A DNA stretch of 32,065 nt from Oscillospiraceae bacterium (GCA_009785015.1 WQXD01000010.1:1-32065), one strand, 5' to 3'; numbered from the stretch's first letter, positions 7,356 through 15,642 are shown. The notes: a model not told the origin generated them from the sequence alone. Made by a program: numbers and translations.

Positions 7356-8855
7356 TCAGCCGATATAGGCTTCTATGATTTTTTGAAGGCTTTTGTTTGC
7401 CCTGTCCTCTGCTTTTTCATACGCCGAAACGAAATTTGACGATTTTTTGGTCATCAGGTCGCGCATTATGAGCCCCACGTTGTTGAGGGCGTAATTATAT
7501 ACATAGGCGAAATCCGTCATGGCGTTTGTGCGTATTATGTCGAGGCACTGCATCGCTTTGTCGTCGCTGTCGCGCATATATTTGTTCTTTAGCGCCACGT
7601 CGAAAAACGCCGGGGTCATGTCCATATAGCCCCGAAAGGCCATTTCCTCCAGCACCGCGCCCGCAAGCTCATCCTTTTCGCAGGTCAGCGGAATACACAT
7701 GAGCGGCGCCACGTCGTGGACGAGCGCGAGATATGAAGGCTCGTTTTCGTCAAATTTCGGAAAGGGAATAATGCCGAAATCCGTTTCCATATTCCGCAGC
7801 CGTTCGCCGCTCACCAACACGTCCGCCCGAAACAGCACTTTGTTTGCGGCGAATTTGTCGTTCATATACCGGTCAAATTCCGGAATGGCCGATACATTTA
7901 TCAAAAACATACCCGGCCCGTTGTAAAAAATGTCATAGAGCTTTTCCACATAACGCACCGTTTTTTCGTTGTTGAACACAAAATACGGGAGCCCGTTCTC
8001 ATCGCGCGCGGTGGCTCTTATCCCGGAGGAATAAGTGAAAAGATCGGTGGTGCTGTATGTGTGGCCTATCATGCCGTACTGGTCTTGTTCACTGGGCGCG
8101 CCGTCGCCGTCCAAATCCCTGTAAACCGCCTTGACCATAGTGTTGAGCTCGTCCAGCGTCCATTTGCCATCCAGCACCAATTGGTAAAAATCGTCGGGCT
8201 GGCCGAAATTATCCGTGTACAGTTTTTTATTGAAATAGATGGCGCTCAGCCTGACCAACCACGAGAGCGATATGTCGCCGGTCACATACATGAGCACATC
8301 TTTGCCGATGGTGAGGTCGTTTATATACTGCGTGGCCCACCATTTGTTGGTTATATCCAAATACGGCAGATTTATGAGATTTTTGTATACCCCTTTGGTG
8401 GCGAGCTGCACGCACATATATTGGTTGCCTATGACTATCTCATAATCGTCCATACCCGCCGCGACCGCCTTTGAGATGAGGTCATTGGGGTAATTGCCCG
8501 CGGCGCCCGGGGGAGTGTTGGTAAACTCAAACATCACGCCGAATTTATCCATTACGTCCATATTCCGCTTGTATATGGAATCATTTACCACATCGCCGGC
8601 GTCTTTTTCTTTTACGTTCATCCTGTCTATGTCTATGCCCTCTTCGGGATAATAGCTGTAAAAACGCACCGTCTGCCCGTCAAACTTCAAATCGTCCGGC
8701 ACGGGGCTTTTTTGTTTTTCCGCGGAAGTTTCACCGGTTGCCGCGCCCTCTTCGATATCCGGCGGGGTTTGTTTGTTTTCGTCCGCATCTTTCGAACATG
8801 AGGCAAAAACAGCCGCCAGTATCAAAAACAGGAGAAGTATCTTCGATTTTTTCAT
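7356..8855 (-). CDS. Extracellular solute-binding lipoprotein
   Basis: A 499-residue lipoprotein with lipobox FASC (Cys20) after a typical signal peptide, then a charged linker. It carries the family marks seen in its paralogues here: VNDSIYKRN near residue 95, an EF-hand-like loop DLDGDGAPSEQD, and FFDVALKNKYMRDSDDK near the C-terminus. It is expected to bind a carbohydrate outside the membrane and pass it to an ABC permease that is not encoded in this window. It is the first gene of the operon that continues with the TIM-barrel isomerase and the ThDP enzyme, so its ligand is probably the precursor of their substrate. The ribosome binding site is weak and distant (GAGGG about 14 bases upstream of the ATG), unlike the strong sites elsewhere. 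Confidence 0.92.
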   Translation of the reverse strand: MKKSKILLLFLILAAVFASCSKDADENKQTPPDIEEGAATGETSAEKQKSPVPDDLKFDGQTVRFYSYYPEEGIDIDRMNVKEKDAGDVVNDSIYKRNMDVMDKFGVMFEFTNTPPGAAGNYPNDLISKAVAAGMDDYEIVIGNQYMCVQLATKGVYKNLINLPYLDITNKWWATQYINDLTIGKDVLMYVTGDISLSWLVRLSAIYFNKKLYTDNFGQPDDFYQLVLDGKWTLDELNTMVKAVYRDLDGDGAPSEQDQYGMIGHTYSTTDLFTYSSGIRATARDENGLPYFVFNNEKTVRYVEKLYDIFYNGPGMFLINVSAIPEFDRYMNDKFAANKVLFRADVLVSGERLRNMETDFGIIPFPKFDENEPSYLALVHDVAPLMCIPLTCEKDELAGAVLEEMAFRGYMDMTPAFFDVALKNKYMRDSDDKAMQCLDIIRTNAMTDFAYVYNYALNNVGLIMRDLMTKKSSNFVSAYEKAEDRANKSLQKIIEAYIG

Positions 8856-8907
8856 AAATAATTTTTTATCCCTCGCTTTTCGTTTAACCCGTACTTATCT
8901 GATTAAT

Positions 8908-8936
8908 AATATAGCACAACCGGATGATAATGTCAA
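8908..8936 (-). promoter_or_regulatory. Promoter of the binding protein-isomerase-ThDP operon
   Basis: On the minus strand TTGACA (complement of 8931-8936) and TATATT (complement of 8908-8913) are 17 bp apart. The expected leader to the start at 8855 is about 45 bases. It lies immediately after the end of the upstream gene at 8962, so this operon can be expressed independently. Confidence 0.78.
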
Positions 8937-8961
8937 GAGTATTTTGCCCAGAGTTGCAGTG

Positions 8962-9927
8962 TCAGGGCAATATTCCGTCGGCCAAACCTTTTTCGTAAGC
9001 CTCTGCCGATATTGTCCCGCAGGCGCCGTTCCACTCGCAGCCCGTATTCGTTTCGTAGCTGCAAATGGCGGTCACATGGGGAATTCTTTCATATATGCGT
9101 TTGTATAATTCACGGGCAGTCAGCGTATCGCCCGGACTTAATCCCAGGGCGACAAACGTGTCCAAGTCTTTTTTGCGGTCGCGCAAGTGGCACCCCGAAA
9201 CACAGAGACCGCGTTGGGGCATATAATTATCGCAGGGCGGGCATATGCAGCATTCCCCGGGGCCTTCCGCCAACGTGACCAAAATATCGGGATTTTCCCG
9301 GAATTTGACCCATGCTTCGTACAAATTGTCCATCGGCAAAGGACCATTGCCCCCTCCGCCGGCAAAACAGACTATGCAAAGCAAATGATGTATGCGTATC
9401 ACAATGCGGCCGGCTTTTGCAATAGCCCGGCAGGACAGAATTTTCCCCGACGCCATTTCTTCGGGGTTCTGCGCGCAGCGCAATGGTTTGCTGCCTTTTG
9501 CGTAATATTCCCCGTCAGCCAATTCGCACTCGGCCCATTTGCCGTACGGATTATCCGGATACCGGCAAATGTTGTCCAGACTTGTGATTTTTTGAGCTAT
9601 TCTGTTAAACAAATCCCTTGCCGATCTCGTGTCTGTGAAGCACAGTCCGAGACGCTGCAGCACATCCAGGTCCTTGCGGCGTTCGGCGGGGGTCTGAGTG
9701 TCAAAACGTTTTGTCCGCGCGCCCATTTCGTCAAATGCGCCGACCAGCGTGAGGTGCGCTTCCGGAGTTTCATCGATTTTCCGCCAAAGTTCGGGAATAT
9801 GATCCTTTGCCATACATTCGGCTTTCCCGCCGCCCCTCAGGCAGTTCATACACAAAAGCCATCGCGGTTCGATTTCGATTCGGTTGACCCCGAAATCAGA
9901 CGCTTCCTTTTCTTTTTCTCCGTTCAT
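8962..9927 (-). CDS. Cysteine-rich protein with two DUF1284-like repeats
   Basis: A 321-residue soluble protein with 19 cysteines and an internal duplication. Repeat 1 (about residues 17-140) and repeat 2 (about 173-315) align through LLCMNC/LLCIVC, RRKDLDVLQRLGL/DRKKDLDTFVALGL, ARDLFNRI/ARELYKRI, NICRYP/AICSYE and a final YAKG/YEKG. Repeat 2 starts with HHLLC and has GECCICPPC and CVSGCH, as in the DUF1284 family as I recall it. Repeat 1 has lost the HH pair and the CCxCPPC cluster. The pattern suggests a metal or iron-sulfur site in the second half only. No function is known to me. It has a good ribosome binding site (AGGAGA) and follows a solute-binding lipoprotein by 31 bp, so both are probably in one transcript. 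Confidence 0.85.
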   Translation of the reverse strand: MNGEKEKEASDFGVNRIEIEPRWLLCMNCLRGGGKAECMAKDHIPELWRKIDETPEAHLTLVGAFDEMGARTKRFDTQTPAERRKDLDVLQRLGLCFTDTRSARDLFNRIAQKITSLDNICRYPDNPYGKWAECELADGEYYAKGSKPLRCAQNPEEMASGKILSCRAIAKAGRIVIRIHHLLCIVCFAGGGGNGPLPMDNLYEAWVKFRENPDILVTLAEGPGECCICPPCDNYMPQRGLCVSGCHLRDRKKDLDTFVALGLSPGDTLTARELYKRIYERIPHVTAICSYETNTGCEWNGACGTISAEAYEKGLADGILP

Positions 9928-9958
9928 ATCAAAATTCTCCTGAGAAATTCAAATAAAT

Positions 9959-11461
9959 TTATTTCAGCATTTCTTCGAAGGTCTTTTCCATTGCCGTTTT
10001 TATATTGGCTTCGTGTTTTTCGTATTGCGATGCGAACACATTGCTTCTCTGGTCCGCGGAAGTGTATATCAACTGCTTGAAAAGTCCGCCCCAATCATAA
10101 ATTACCCCTATGTCATATGTACGCGTATCGAGCAATAAATCAAAAATCACCGCGGATTCTTCGTCCCTTATCAGTTTGTTTGTCACCGTAACGTCGATGA
10201 CTGTCGGTCTCACGTATTTTTGCGAATAATAACCAAGCGCCTCGATAACCGCGCCTGTCCTCGCTATATCCGAACAGGTCGACGGTATATATATCAGTGT
10301 TTCGTAATATCTGCTTGTCGTCGTATAATATTCGTCCTGTTCGGAGAGCTTGGGGTACGGCAATATCGCGAAATCGTTATCCATATTGCGCAGTTCGAAT
10401 GCGCTCATCAGCGGGTCTAACAGGAACAGCAGCTCGTTTGCGCGGAATTTAGGATATATTAAATCGATAAAAGGCTGAGAATATTTCCCTTCGTAATCGT
10501 CTTCATATATTCCGATTTCCTTGTTCAAAAACGATTCAAGCGCGTAATCAATGACTTTTGACGTGTTCGCCGTATTGATAGCCAAATAGGGAATGTCGGC
10601 GGCGTCTTTTTTTGTCACGCGTTCGCCGGAACTTCGTATCATATATCTCATCGTCGCGTGTTCGCCGCAGATTCCGAACAGATCAGCTGCCCCGGTCATA
10701 GTTCCGTCGCCGTCAAGGTCACGCGCAACCTCACGGCTCATTTCAATGATTTTGTCCCATGTCCATTTGCCCATACGCACAAGCTCATATGTATTTTCGA
10801 GCCCATATGCCCTCGCCAGTTCTTTATTCTGGAATACGACATTCATACTAAACGCGCTGAACACGCTGATGTCGCCCGTGAACATATGGAGTTGGTTTGC
10901 GATAGACAGTTCCGAAACTGATTTCTGGTTCCACCAACTTTTGGATATATCCAAGTTGGGAATATCAAACAGGTCGTATGTATAATTGTTGCTGGCGAGT
11001 ATGGGCAGCATAGACGAACCTATCATCAACGCGGCGTCGTAGTTATCATCGCCCGCCAGAATGGACTTCCGCGCCGAATTCTCCAAGTTGTCGCGGCCGC
11101 CGCCCGGGAATACCGGTACAATCTCGATATTGTACAGCGCTTCAACCAACCTGTTGCGTCTGATCACCGCATCGTTGATAGGTTCGCCCGTTTCTTCTTC
11201 CGGCGCAATCTCGTTTATCGTTCCTATTATGTTTTGTTCCCATATAACGGAATTTGGACCGGGACCGAATATGCGGAATTGATAACCGCCGTAATTTGCA
11301 TCCTCCAACGGTTGAAATTCCGGTCCGGCGGGCGTTTCATCGACGGTATCATTTGAATTATCCGAATTATTTGATGTCGGTGCAATATCCGCATCGGTTT
11401 TACAGGAAAAAAGAAATGTCAGTAAAACAAACCCGAGCGCCGCGAACATGATTTTTTTCAT
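9959..11461 (-). CDS. Extracellular solute-binding lipoprotein
   Basis: A 500-residue lipoprotein with lipobox LFSC (Cys20) and a Ser/Asn/Asp-rich linker. Family marks shared with the three paralogues are INDAVIRRN near residue 100, the EF-hand-like DLDGDGTMTGAAD, and VIDVTVTNKLIRDEESA near the C-terminus. It should bind an extracellular ligand for an ABC transporter encoded elsewhere. Unlike the other three, its partner gene is not a sugar enzyme but the duplicated cysteine-rich protein directly downstream. The ribosome binding site is AAGGAG. Its messenger has a leader of about 100 bases that can fold extensively (see 11495-11563). Confidence 0.92.
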   Translation of the reverse strand: MKKIMFAALGFVLLTFLFSCKTDADIAPTSNNSDNSNDTVDETPAGPEFQPLEDANYGGYQFRIFGPGPNSVIWEQNIIGTINEIAPEEETGEPINDAVIRRNRLVEALYNIEIVPVFPGGGRDNLENSARKSILAGDDNYDAALMIGSSMLPILASNNYTYDLFDIPNLDISKSWWNQKSVSELSIANQLHMFTGDISVFSAFSMNVVFQNKELARAYGLENTYELVRMGKWTWDKIIEMSREVARDLDGDGTMTGAADLFGICGEHATMRYMIRSSGERVTKKDAADIPYLAINTANTSKVIDYALESFLNKEIGIYEDDYEGKYSQPFIDLIYPKFRANELLFLLDPLMSAFELRNMDNDFAILPYPKLSEQDEYYTTTSRYYETLIYIPSTCSDIARTGAVIEALGYYSQKYVRPTVIDVTVTNKLIRDEESAVIFDLLLDTRTYDIGVIYDWGGLFKQLIYTSADQRSNVFASQYEKHEANIKTAMEKTFEEMLK

Positions 11462-11477
11462 AAAAACTCCTTTTTGC

Positions 11478-11506
11478 TTGACATTTGCTGCTTGAAATGG
11501 TATAAT
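11478..11506 (+). promoter_or_regulatory. Rightward consensus promoter with no gene in front of it
   Basis: TTGACA at 11478-11483 and TATAAT at 11501-11506 with a 17-bp spacer form a perfect consensus on the plus strand. No rightward gene follows before 11943, and the tRNA in between is on the other strand. A transcript from here would be antisense to the leader of the binding-protein gene. Confidence 0.6.
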
Positions 11507-11563
11507 AACCCTGCGAGAAAACCGTTAACGGAGTTATGCTCCCAAAGGCACTCGCTTCCATTT
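11495..11563 (-). ncRNA. Structured 5' leader of the binding-protein mRNA
   Basis: In the minus-strand transcript three pairings are nested: AAATGG with CCATTT (11558-11563 with 11495-11500), GCGAG with CTCGC (11551-11555 with 11513-11517), and GGAG with CTCC around a 5-base loop (11539-11542 with 11530-11533). A 10-bp palindrome CCGTTAACGG lies at 11522-11531 and competes with the inner hairpin. It ends about 35 bases before the start codon. I do not recognise a known riboswitch class. Confidence 0.45.
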
Positions 11564-11571
11564 ATACTGCT

Positions 11572-11599
11572 ATTATATCACATATTTTTTCATTGTCAA
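11572..11599 (-). promoter_or_regulatory. Promoter of the binding protein/cysteine-rich protein operon
   Basis: On the minus strand TTGACA (complement of 11594-11599) and TATAAT (complement of 11572-11577) are 16 bp apart. Transcription would start near 11565 and give a leader of about 100 bases. Confidence 0.72.
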
Positions 11600-11664
11600 G
11601 ATTTTTTTGATACTTCCTCAAAATATAAATCCGAATTGAAATATATGCAACACAAGCGAACAGA

Positions 11665-11710
11665 GTATAAAAATACCCATAGGCGAACCCGTTAAGAGTT
11701 CGCCTATGGG
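11665..11710 (-). terminator. Rho-independent terminator of tRNA-Arg
   Basis: A perfect 13-bp stem (11676-11688 with 11698-11710) with a 9-base loop lies directly after the tRNA on the minus strand and is followed by a TATTTTTAT tract. Confidence 0.85.
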
Positions 11711-11715
11711 ATATT

Positions 11716-11790
11716 TGGCACCCCCAACAGGACTCGAACCTGTAACTGCCCCTTAGGAGGGGGCCGTAATATCCCTTTTACTATGGAGGC
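11716..11790 (-). tRNA. tRNA-Arg (anticodon CCU)
   Basis: The 75-base minus-strand sequence folds into a full cloverleaf. The acceptor is GCCTCCA with TGGGGGT (two wobble pairs), the D stem is GTAA/TTAC, the anticodon stem GCCCC/GGGGC encloses loop CTCCTAA with anticodon CCT, and the T arm is ACAGG-TTCGAGT-CCTGT. The CCA end is encoded. It has its own promoter (11812-11840) and terminator. Confidence 0.95.
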
Positions 11791-11811
11791 GCGCACCGCG
11801 TATATATATAT

Positions 11812-11840
11812 ATTATAAAATATATTTTTCAATTTGTCAA
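11812..11840 (-). promoter_or_regulatory. Consensus promoter of tRNA-Arg
   Basis: On the minus strand TTGACA (complement of 11835-11840) and TATAAT (complement of 11812-11817) are 17 bp apart, about 22 bases upstream of the mature tRNA end. The -10 region runs into an alternating TA tract at 11801-11812. Confidence 0.85.
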
Positions 11841-11861
11841 CAAAAAAATCAATAAAAATTG

Positions 11862-11889
11862 TTGTATTTTTTTTATTTTCCTGTATAAT
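11862..11889 (+). promoter_or_regulatory. Possible promoter of the 11943-15616 gene group
   Basis: A TATAAT box at 11884-11889 lies 53 bases before the first gene. The best -35 is TTGTAT at 11862-11867 with a 16-bp spacer, which is a weak match and may mean an activator is needed. Confidence 0.5.
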
Positions 11890-11942
11890 TATATTAAAAG
11901 GCGCAAATTAAAAAAATAAATCAAAAACGGGGGAAATTTCTC

Positions 11943-13058
11943 ATGGGTAAAATACGCGTGGCAGTTATCGGAAACGGCATAATAGGAGAGGAACATATCA
12001 GAAGTTACAAGGATATACCCGACTGTGAAATCACGGCTATCTGCGACATAAACGAAGCGCGCCTGAACTACATAGGCGACAAGTACGGCATAAACAGAAG
12101 ATTTACGCATATCGGCAAAATGCTTTCGGCAGATGATATAGATGCAGCGGATATATGCCTGCATAACAACCTGCACGCCCCGGTCACAAACGCGGTGCTC
12201 AATTCCGGCAGGCACGCCTATTGCGAAAAACCCATGGCGGGCGCCTACGCTGATGCTCTGTCGATGTACGAGACCGCTCAAAAAAACGGCAAAAAACTGC
12301 ATATACAGCTCGCTTTGCTCTACGACGATTCCGCGAAAGCCGCGAAAATACTGATAGACAAGGGCTATCTCGGGAAAATTTACCATGTGCGCTCATGCGG
12401 TTTCAGAAGAAGGGGCAGGCCTTTTGTAGACGGATACGCCACAAAGGAATTTGTCAACAGCCATACCGCGAGGGGCGGGGCGCTGTTTGATATGGGCGTC
12501 TACAGGATGTCGCAGCTGTTGTATCTCTGCGGCCTCCCGAAACTCGAGAGAGTGGTCGGAAAAATATATCAGGAAGTCGAAGTCGACGAAAAGAGAAAAA
12601 CCGAGAGCGGTTTTGACGTAGAGGAACTCGGAACGGGATACGCCGTATACTCCGGCAACCTCTCGCTCGACGTGGTCGAATCCTGGGCGATACACATGGG
12701 CTCCCTCGGGCGCTCGATGATTGCGGGAAATGCGGGAGGTTTGATGTTCGACCCGCTGAGCTACCACACCATAAAGGAAGATATGCAAATCGACCAGACC
12801 ATCGACCTCGGGGCTATGAATTACAGAAACCACACGGTGCACCCCGAAAATTCCCTGAGCGATTCATCTCAAAAACACTGGATCAACGCGCTGCTCGGCC
12901 GCTGCGAGCTTTTGCCCACCGCCAAAATCGCGCTTGAGACCTCGCTCTTGCAGGAAGGCATCTTCCTGTCGAGCAGCCTCGGACGGGAACTCACCGCAGA
13001 TGAAGTGAGATCCCTCACGAAATCGACCGCGATCGAAGTGCCCAACATCGAGCTGTAA
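11943..13058 (+). CDS. Gfo/Idh/MocA family oxidoreductase
   Basis: A 371-residue NAD(P)-dependent oxidoreductase. The N-terminal Rossmann fold begins VAVIGNGIIGEEH (GxGxxG intact) with an acidic residue at the end of the second strand (CDINEARL). The EKP motif is intact at residues 95-97, so K96 can take the usual cofactor or catalytic role. The conserved DxGxH segment of the family reads FDMGVY here, with Tyr in place of His. Substrates of the family are sugars, cyclitols and sugar acids, and this one cannot be specified. It is the first of three tightly spaced genes with a DHHW-type membrane protein and a radical SAM maturase. It is clearly a different subfamily from the 1893-3155 protein. 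Confidence 0.9.
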   Translation: MGKIRVAVIGNGIIGEEHIRSYKDIPDCEITAICDINEARLNYIGDKYGINRRFTHIGKMLSADDIDAADICLHNNLHAPVTNAVLNSGRHAYCEKPMAGAYADALSMYETAQKNGKKLHIQLALLYDDSAKAAKILIDKGYLGKIYHVRSCGFRRRGRPFVDGYATKEFVNSHTARGGALFDMGVYRMSQLLYLCGLPKLERVVGKIYQEVEVDEKRKTESGFDVEELGTGYAVYSGNLSLDVVESWAIHMGSLGRSMIAGNAGGLMFDPLSYHTIKEDMQIDQTIDLGAMNYRNHTVHPENSLSDSSQKHWINALLGRCELLPTAKIALETSLLQEGIFLSSSLGRELTADEVRSLTKSTAIEVPNIEL

Positions 13059-13074
13059 GGTGGAAAAGACGCGG

Positions 13075-14451
13075 ATGAACTCATCGTTTTCACGCAACAG
13101 GCTGTATGTGATTTTTGTCTGCACCGTATTCATTTTTTTGTTTATATGGTGCCCCGTAAACTATATTTTCGACAAAACCGGATTTTTTAAAACGGCGGAT
13201 ATAAAAAACTACAAAGACCCCGAAAAAGTATATGAAAGCGGCCCCTTGGCCCCTCTTCTCAACAAAATCGAAGAGGGCAAGGCGGCCCTTGGGGATTTGT
13301 ACTCAAATTATCTGCCCATGTACGGCCGGATCGTCACTTTTTTGAAGGTCGCGGATTCCGACATATCTTTTTCGTTTGTGAATTTTTTGTCAAATTTCTC
13401 CGAAAAAAAACCGGCTGATCCTCCCAAAACCTCCCAACCCGCCGAAATTCCCGAAAACGGCGAAAACCCCGAAGCCGTGCAATCCATAATCGACCGGCTC
13501 GAATTTTCCACTATGATGCTCCAAAACGACGGTTTGCATAAATATTACGTCATATATCCTTCCGGGGACGATTCGGCCGAAAGTTTCATAGACACGATTT
13601 TGTCGCCCCCGGAAGAAGCGCTTCGGGCAAATATGGAAATCCAGATCGCCCAGGTCAACAGAATATCGGCCGCAGCCTCCGATATGGGCGTCGATTTCTA
13701 TTTTTACGCGGGCAAGAGAATGCAGGACGCCGAATATGTGACCAAGATAATTCCAAACGAGATAAGCACCGCCCCGTATTTTGACGAATTTATGGAACGC
13801 ATCGAAAAAACCAAGGGAAAAGACGCGCTCGACGTCGACACCTACGAAAAAAGGATGGAGAACATATTCAGGACGGATCACCACTGGTCCGCTCTGGGCG
13901 CCTACAGCGGATACTGCGATATTATAGGCATGATAAACAAAAATTCACCGGAAATAGGGGAACCCATTTCCTTAAAGGGACTCATCGCGTATCCGGAGGT
14001 AAAAATGAGGGGCTCCGCCGCGCTCATATCCTCTTTTCAGCGCATCGAGGAGACATTTTCCGTGATGGATATCGAGCTGCCCGAAAAAGATTCGCGCTAT
14101 AAGGTGACCGACAACGCCGAAAAATACGAAAGCGGCAAATTTGACAAAAACAGGTTCGCCGACCATTACGCGCTGTATTACAACCGCCCCTCGAGGTACA
14201 GATACCCTTCAAACAACACGGGGCGGAACCTTCTGATAATCGGGGATTCATATACGTGGTGGTCGGACTGGCTGATCGCGGCCAATTTCGACGAAACGTT
14301 TGTGTATTACCCCTGGGACAGAAAAAAACTGGATTTATACGACTATATTTACAAAAACCGGATAACGGATGTTTTGATGATGTTGTTTTCCGACAGGGTG
14401 GTATTCAACCTGTACAACGACTGCCCGCTCGAAAATATAATAACGGATTAA
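13075..14451 (+). CDS. DHHW-motif membrane-anchored protein, AlgX/AlgJ SGNH-like
   Basis: A 458-residue protein with one N-terminal membrane segment (about residues 10-30) that anchors an extracytoplasmic domain. The family name motif is present at residues 268-271 (DHHW, in RTDHHWSALGAY), and a serine-hydrolase-like GDSYTWW follows at about 390-396 (D391, S392). This arrangement is typical of DHHW proteins related to AlgX/AlgJ, which take part in O-acetylation of exopolysaccharides. A Pro/Glu-rich linker lies at about 110-140. The ATG at 13075 is preferred because AAGGTGG precedes it by 11 bases; GTG 13060 is a possible earlier start inside that site. It follows the oxidoreductase gene closely and precedes the radical SAM gene by 22 bp. 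No MBOAT acyltransferase partner is in the window. Confidence 0.83.
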   Translation: MNSSFSRNRLYVIFVCTVFIFLFIWCPVNYIFDKTGFFKTADIKNYKDPEKVYESGPLAPLLNKIEEGKAALGDLYSNYLPMYGRIVTFLKVADSDISFSFVNFLSNFSEKKPADPPKTSQPAEIPENGENPEAVQSIIDRLEFSTMMLQNDGLHKYYVIYPSGDDSAESFIDTILSPPEEALRANMEIQIAQVNRISAAASDMGVDFYFYAGKRMQDAEYVTKIIPNEISTAPYFDEFMERIEKTKGKDALDVDTYEKRMENIFRTDHHWSALGAYSGYCDIIGMINKNSPEIGEPISLKGLIAYPEVKMRGSAALISSFQRIEETFSVMDIELPEKDSRYKVTDNAEKYESGKFDKNRFADHYALYYNRPSRYRYPSNNTGRNLLIIGDSYTWWSDWLIAANFDETFVYYPWDRKKLDLYDYIYKNRITDVLMMLFSDRVVFNLYNDCPLENIITD

Positions 14452-14473
14452 AAATCGGAGTAAAACTTTAGAA

Positions 14474-15616
14474 ATGGGAACGCCGCATTTGACGCTTTTG
14501 ATAAAGCCCGCATCGAGTCTGTGCAACTTAAAGTGCCGCTACTGTTTTTATCACAGCCTGGCCGAAAACAGAAACCTCGGGTCCTACGGCATAATGAAAC
14601 CCGAAACCGCGAAAACCCTGATCGAAAAAGCGGCGGACGCCGCAACCAAAAGCATATCCTTCGCTTTTCAGGGGGGAGAGCCTTCGCTTGCGGGAGCGGA
14701 ATATTTTGAATATTTTGTAAATTGCGCGAATGAAACGATATCGAAAAGCCAAAAAAAGCTCCGGGTCAGTTATTCCATCCAGACAAACGGGATAAATATA
14801 ACGGAACATTTCGCGAGATTTTTAAAAGCCAACAATTTTCTGGTGGGGCTGTCCTTGGACGGCCCAAAAGAAATCAACGATTTTTTGAGGGTGGACCCCG
14901 GCGGCAGGGGTACATACGCGAAAATAACAAAAACCGCGGAATTGTTCGACAGGCTGAAAGTGGATTACAATATCCTGACAGTCGTAACCGCGCAGGTCGC
15001 GAAACATATAGAAAAAATATACAATCACTTCAAGAGCCGCGGCTATTTTTATCTGCAGTTCATCCCCTGCCTCGAGCCGCTCGGAGTATCGTTTTTTGAC
15101 GAAGTCTACTCGCTCACTCCGGAACTTTACGAAAAATTTTTGATTACGAGCTTCGGGCTCTGGTATGGCGATTTCATAAAAGGCAGCTATACAAGCATAC
15201 GTTTTTTCGACAATTTGGTCAGGATCGCGGCGGGGGAAGAAGCCGAACAATGCGGCACTCAGGGCTTTTGCGCGGGGCAGTTCGTAATCGAAGCCGACGG
15301 CTCGGTTTTCCCGTGCGATTTTTACTGCGTGGACAATTGGAAAACGGGAAATATTTCGGATATGAGCTTCGAGGAACTGTATAATTCCCCAACCGCGCGC
15401 AAATTTTCGGAGACATCCCTGTACAAAAAACACTCGGATGCCGAACGCGAAAAATGCGAATCGTGCGAAGTCTATTACCTCTGCAGGGGCGGCTGCAGGA
15501 GAGACAGGGACAACCAGACGGACGGCGCGGCGAAAAACAACGTATACTGCGGGGCTCTGTTTAATTTTTACCGCTTCGCCGAACCGTACCTGAAGGATAT
15601 TATTAAGCGCATTTAA
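14474..15616 (+). CDS. Radical SAM/SPASM enzyme, anaerobic sulfatase-maturase type
   Basis: A 380-residue radical SAM protein. The N-terminal cluster motif is CNLKCRYC (C17, C21, C24), followed by the SAM-binding FQGGEP. The C-terminal SPASM part holds the cysteines for two auxiliary clusters (CGTQGFCAGQ, FPCDFYC, then CESCEVYYLCRGGC). Length and all motifs match anaerobic sulfatase-maturating enzymes, which oxidise a Cys or Ser of a sulfatase to formylglycine. No sulfatase gene lies in the window, so the target is encoded elsewhere or differs. The ribosome binding site (CGGAG) is about 14 bases from the ATG, which is longer than usual. It ends the rightward group with the oxidoreductase and DHHW genes. 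Confidence 0.9.
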   Translation: MGTPHLTLLIKPASSLCNLKCRYCFYHSLAENRNLGSYGIMKPETAKTLIEKAADAATKSISFAFQGGEPSLAGAEYFEYFVNCANETISKSQKKLRVSYSIQTNGINITEHFARFLKANNFLVGLSLDGPKEINDFLRVDPGGRGTYAKITKTAELFDRLKVDYNILTVVTAQVAKHIEKIYNHFKSRGYFYLQFIPCLEPLGVSFFDEVYSLTPELYEKFLITSFGLWYGDFIKGSYTSIRFFDNLVRIAAGEEAEQCGTQGFCAGQFVIEADGSVFPCDFYCVDNWKTGNISDMSFEELYNSPTARKFSETSLYKKHSDAEREKCESCEVYYLCRGGCRRDRDNQTDGAAKNNVYCGALFNFYRFAEPYLKDIIKRI

Positions 15617-15642
15617 ATATTTTGTTAAATATCGGCTCATGG

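Noticed and set aside
8944..8970. TTGCCC/GGGCAA hairpin at the end of the cysteine-rich protein gene as a terminator
   Set aside because: The stem is only 6 bp with a 15-base loop and no T tract follows on the minus strand, so it was not listed.
11474..11695. A 73-codon plus-strand frame near the facing promoters
   Set aside because: It begins upstream of the -35 box that would drive it, lacks a ribosome binding site and has an unlikely composition.
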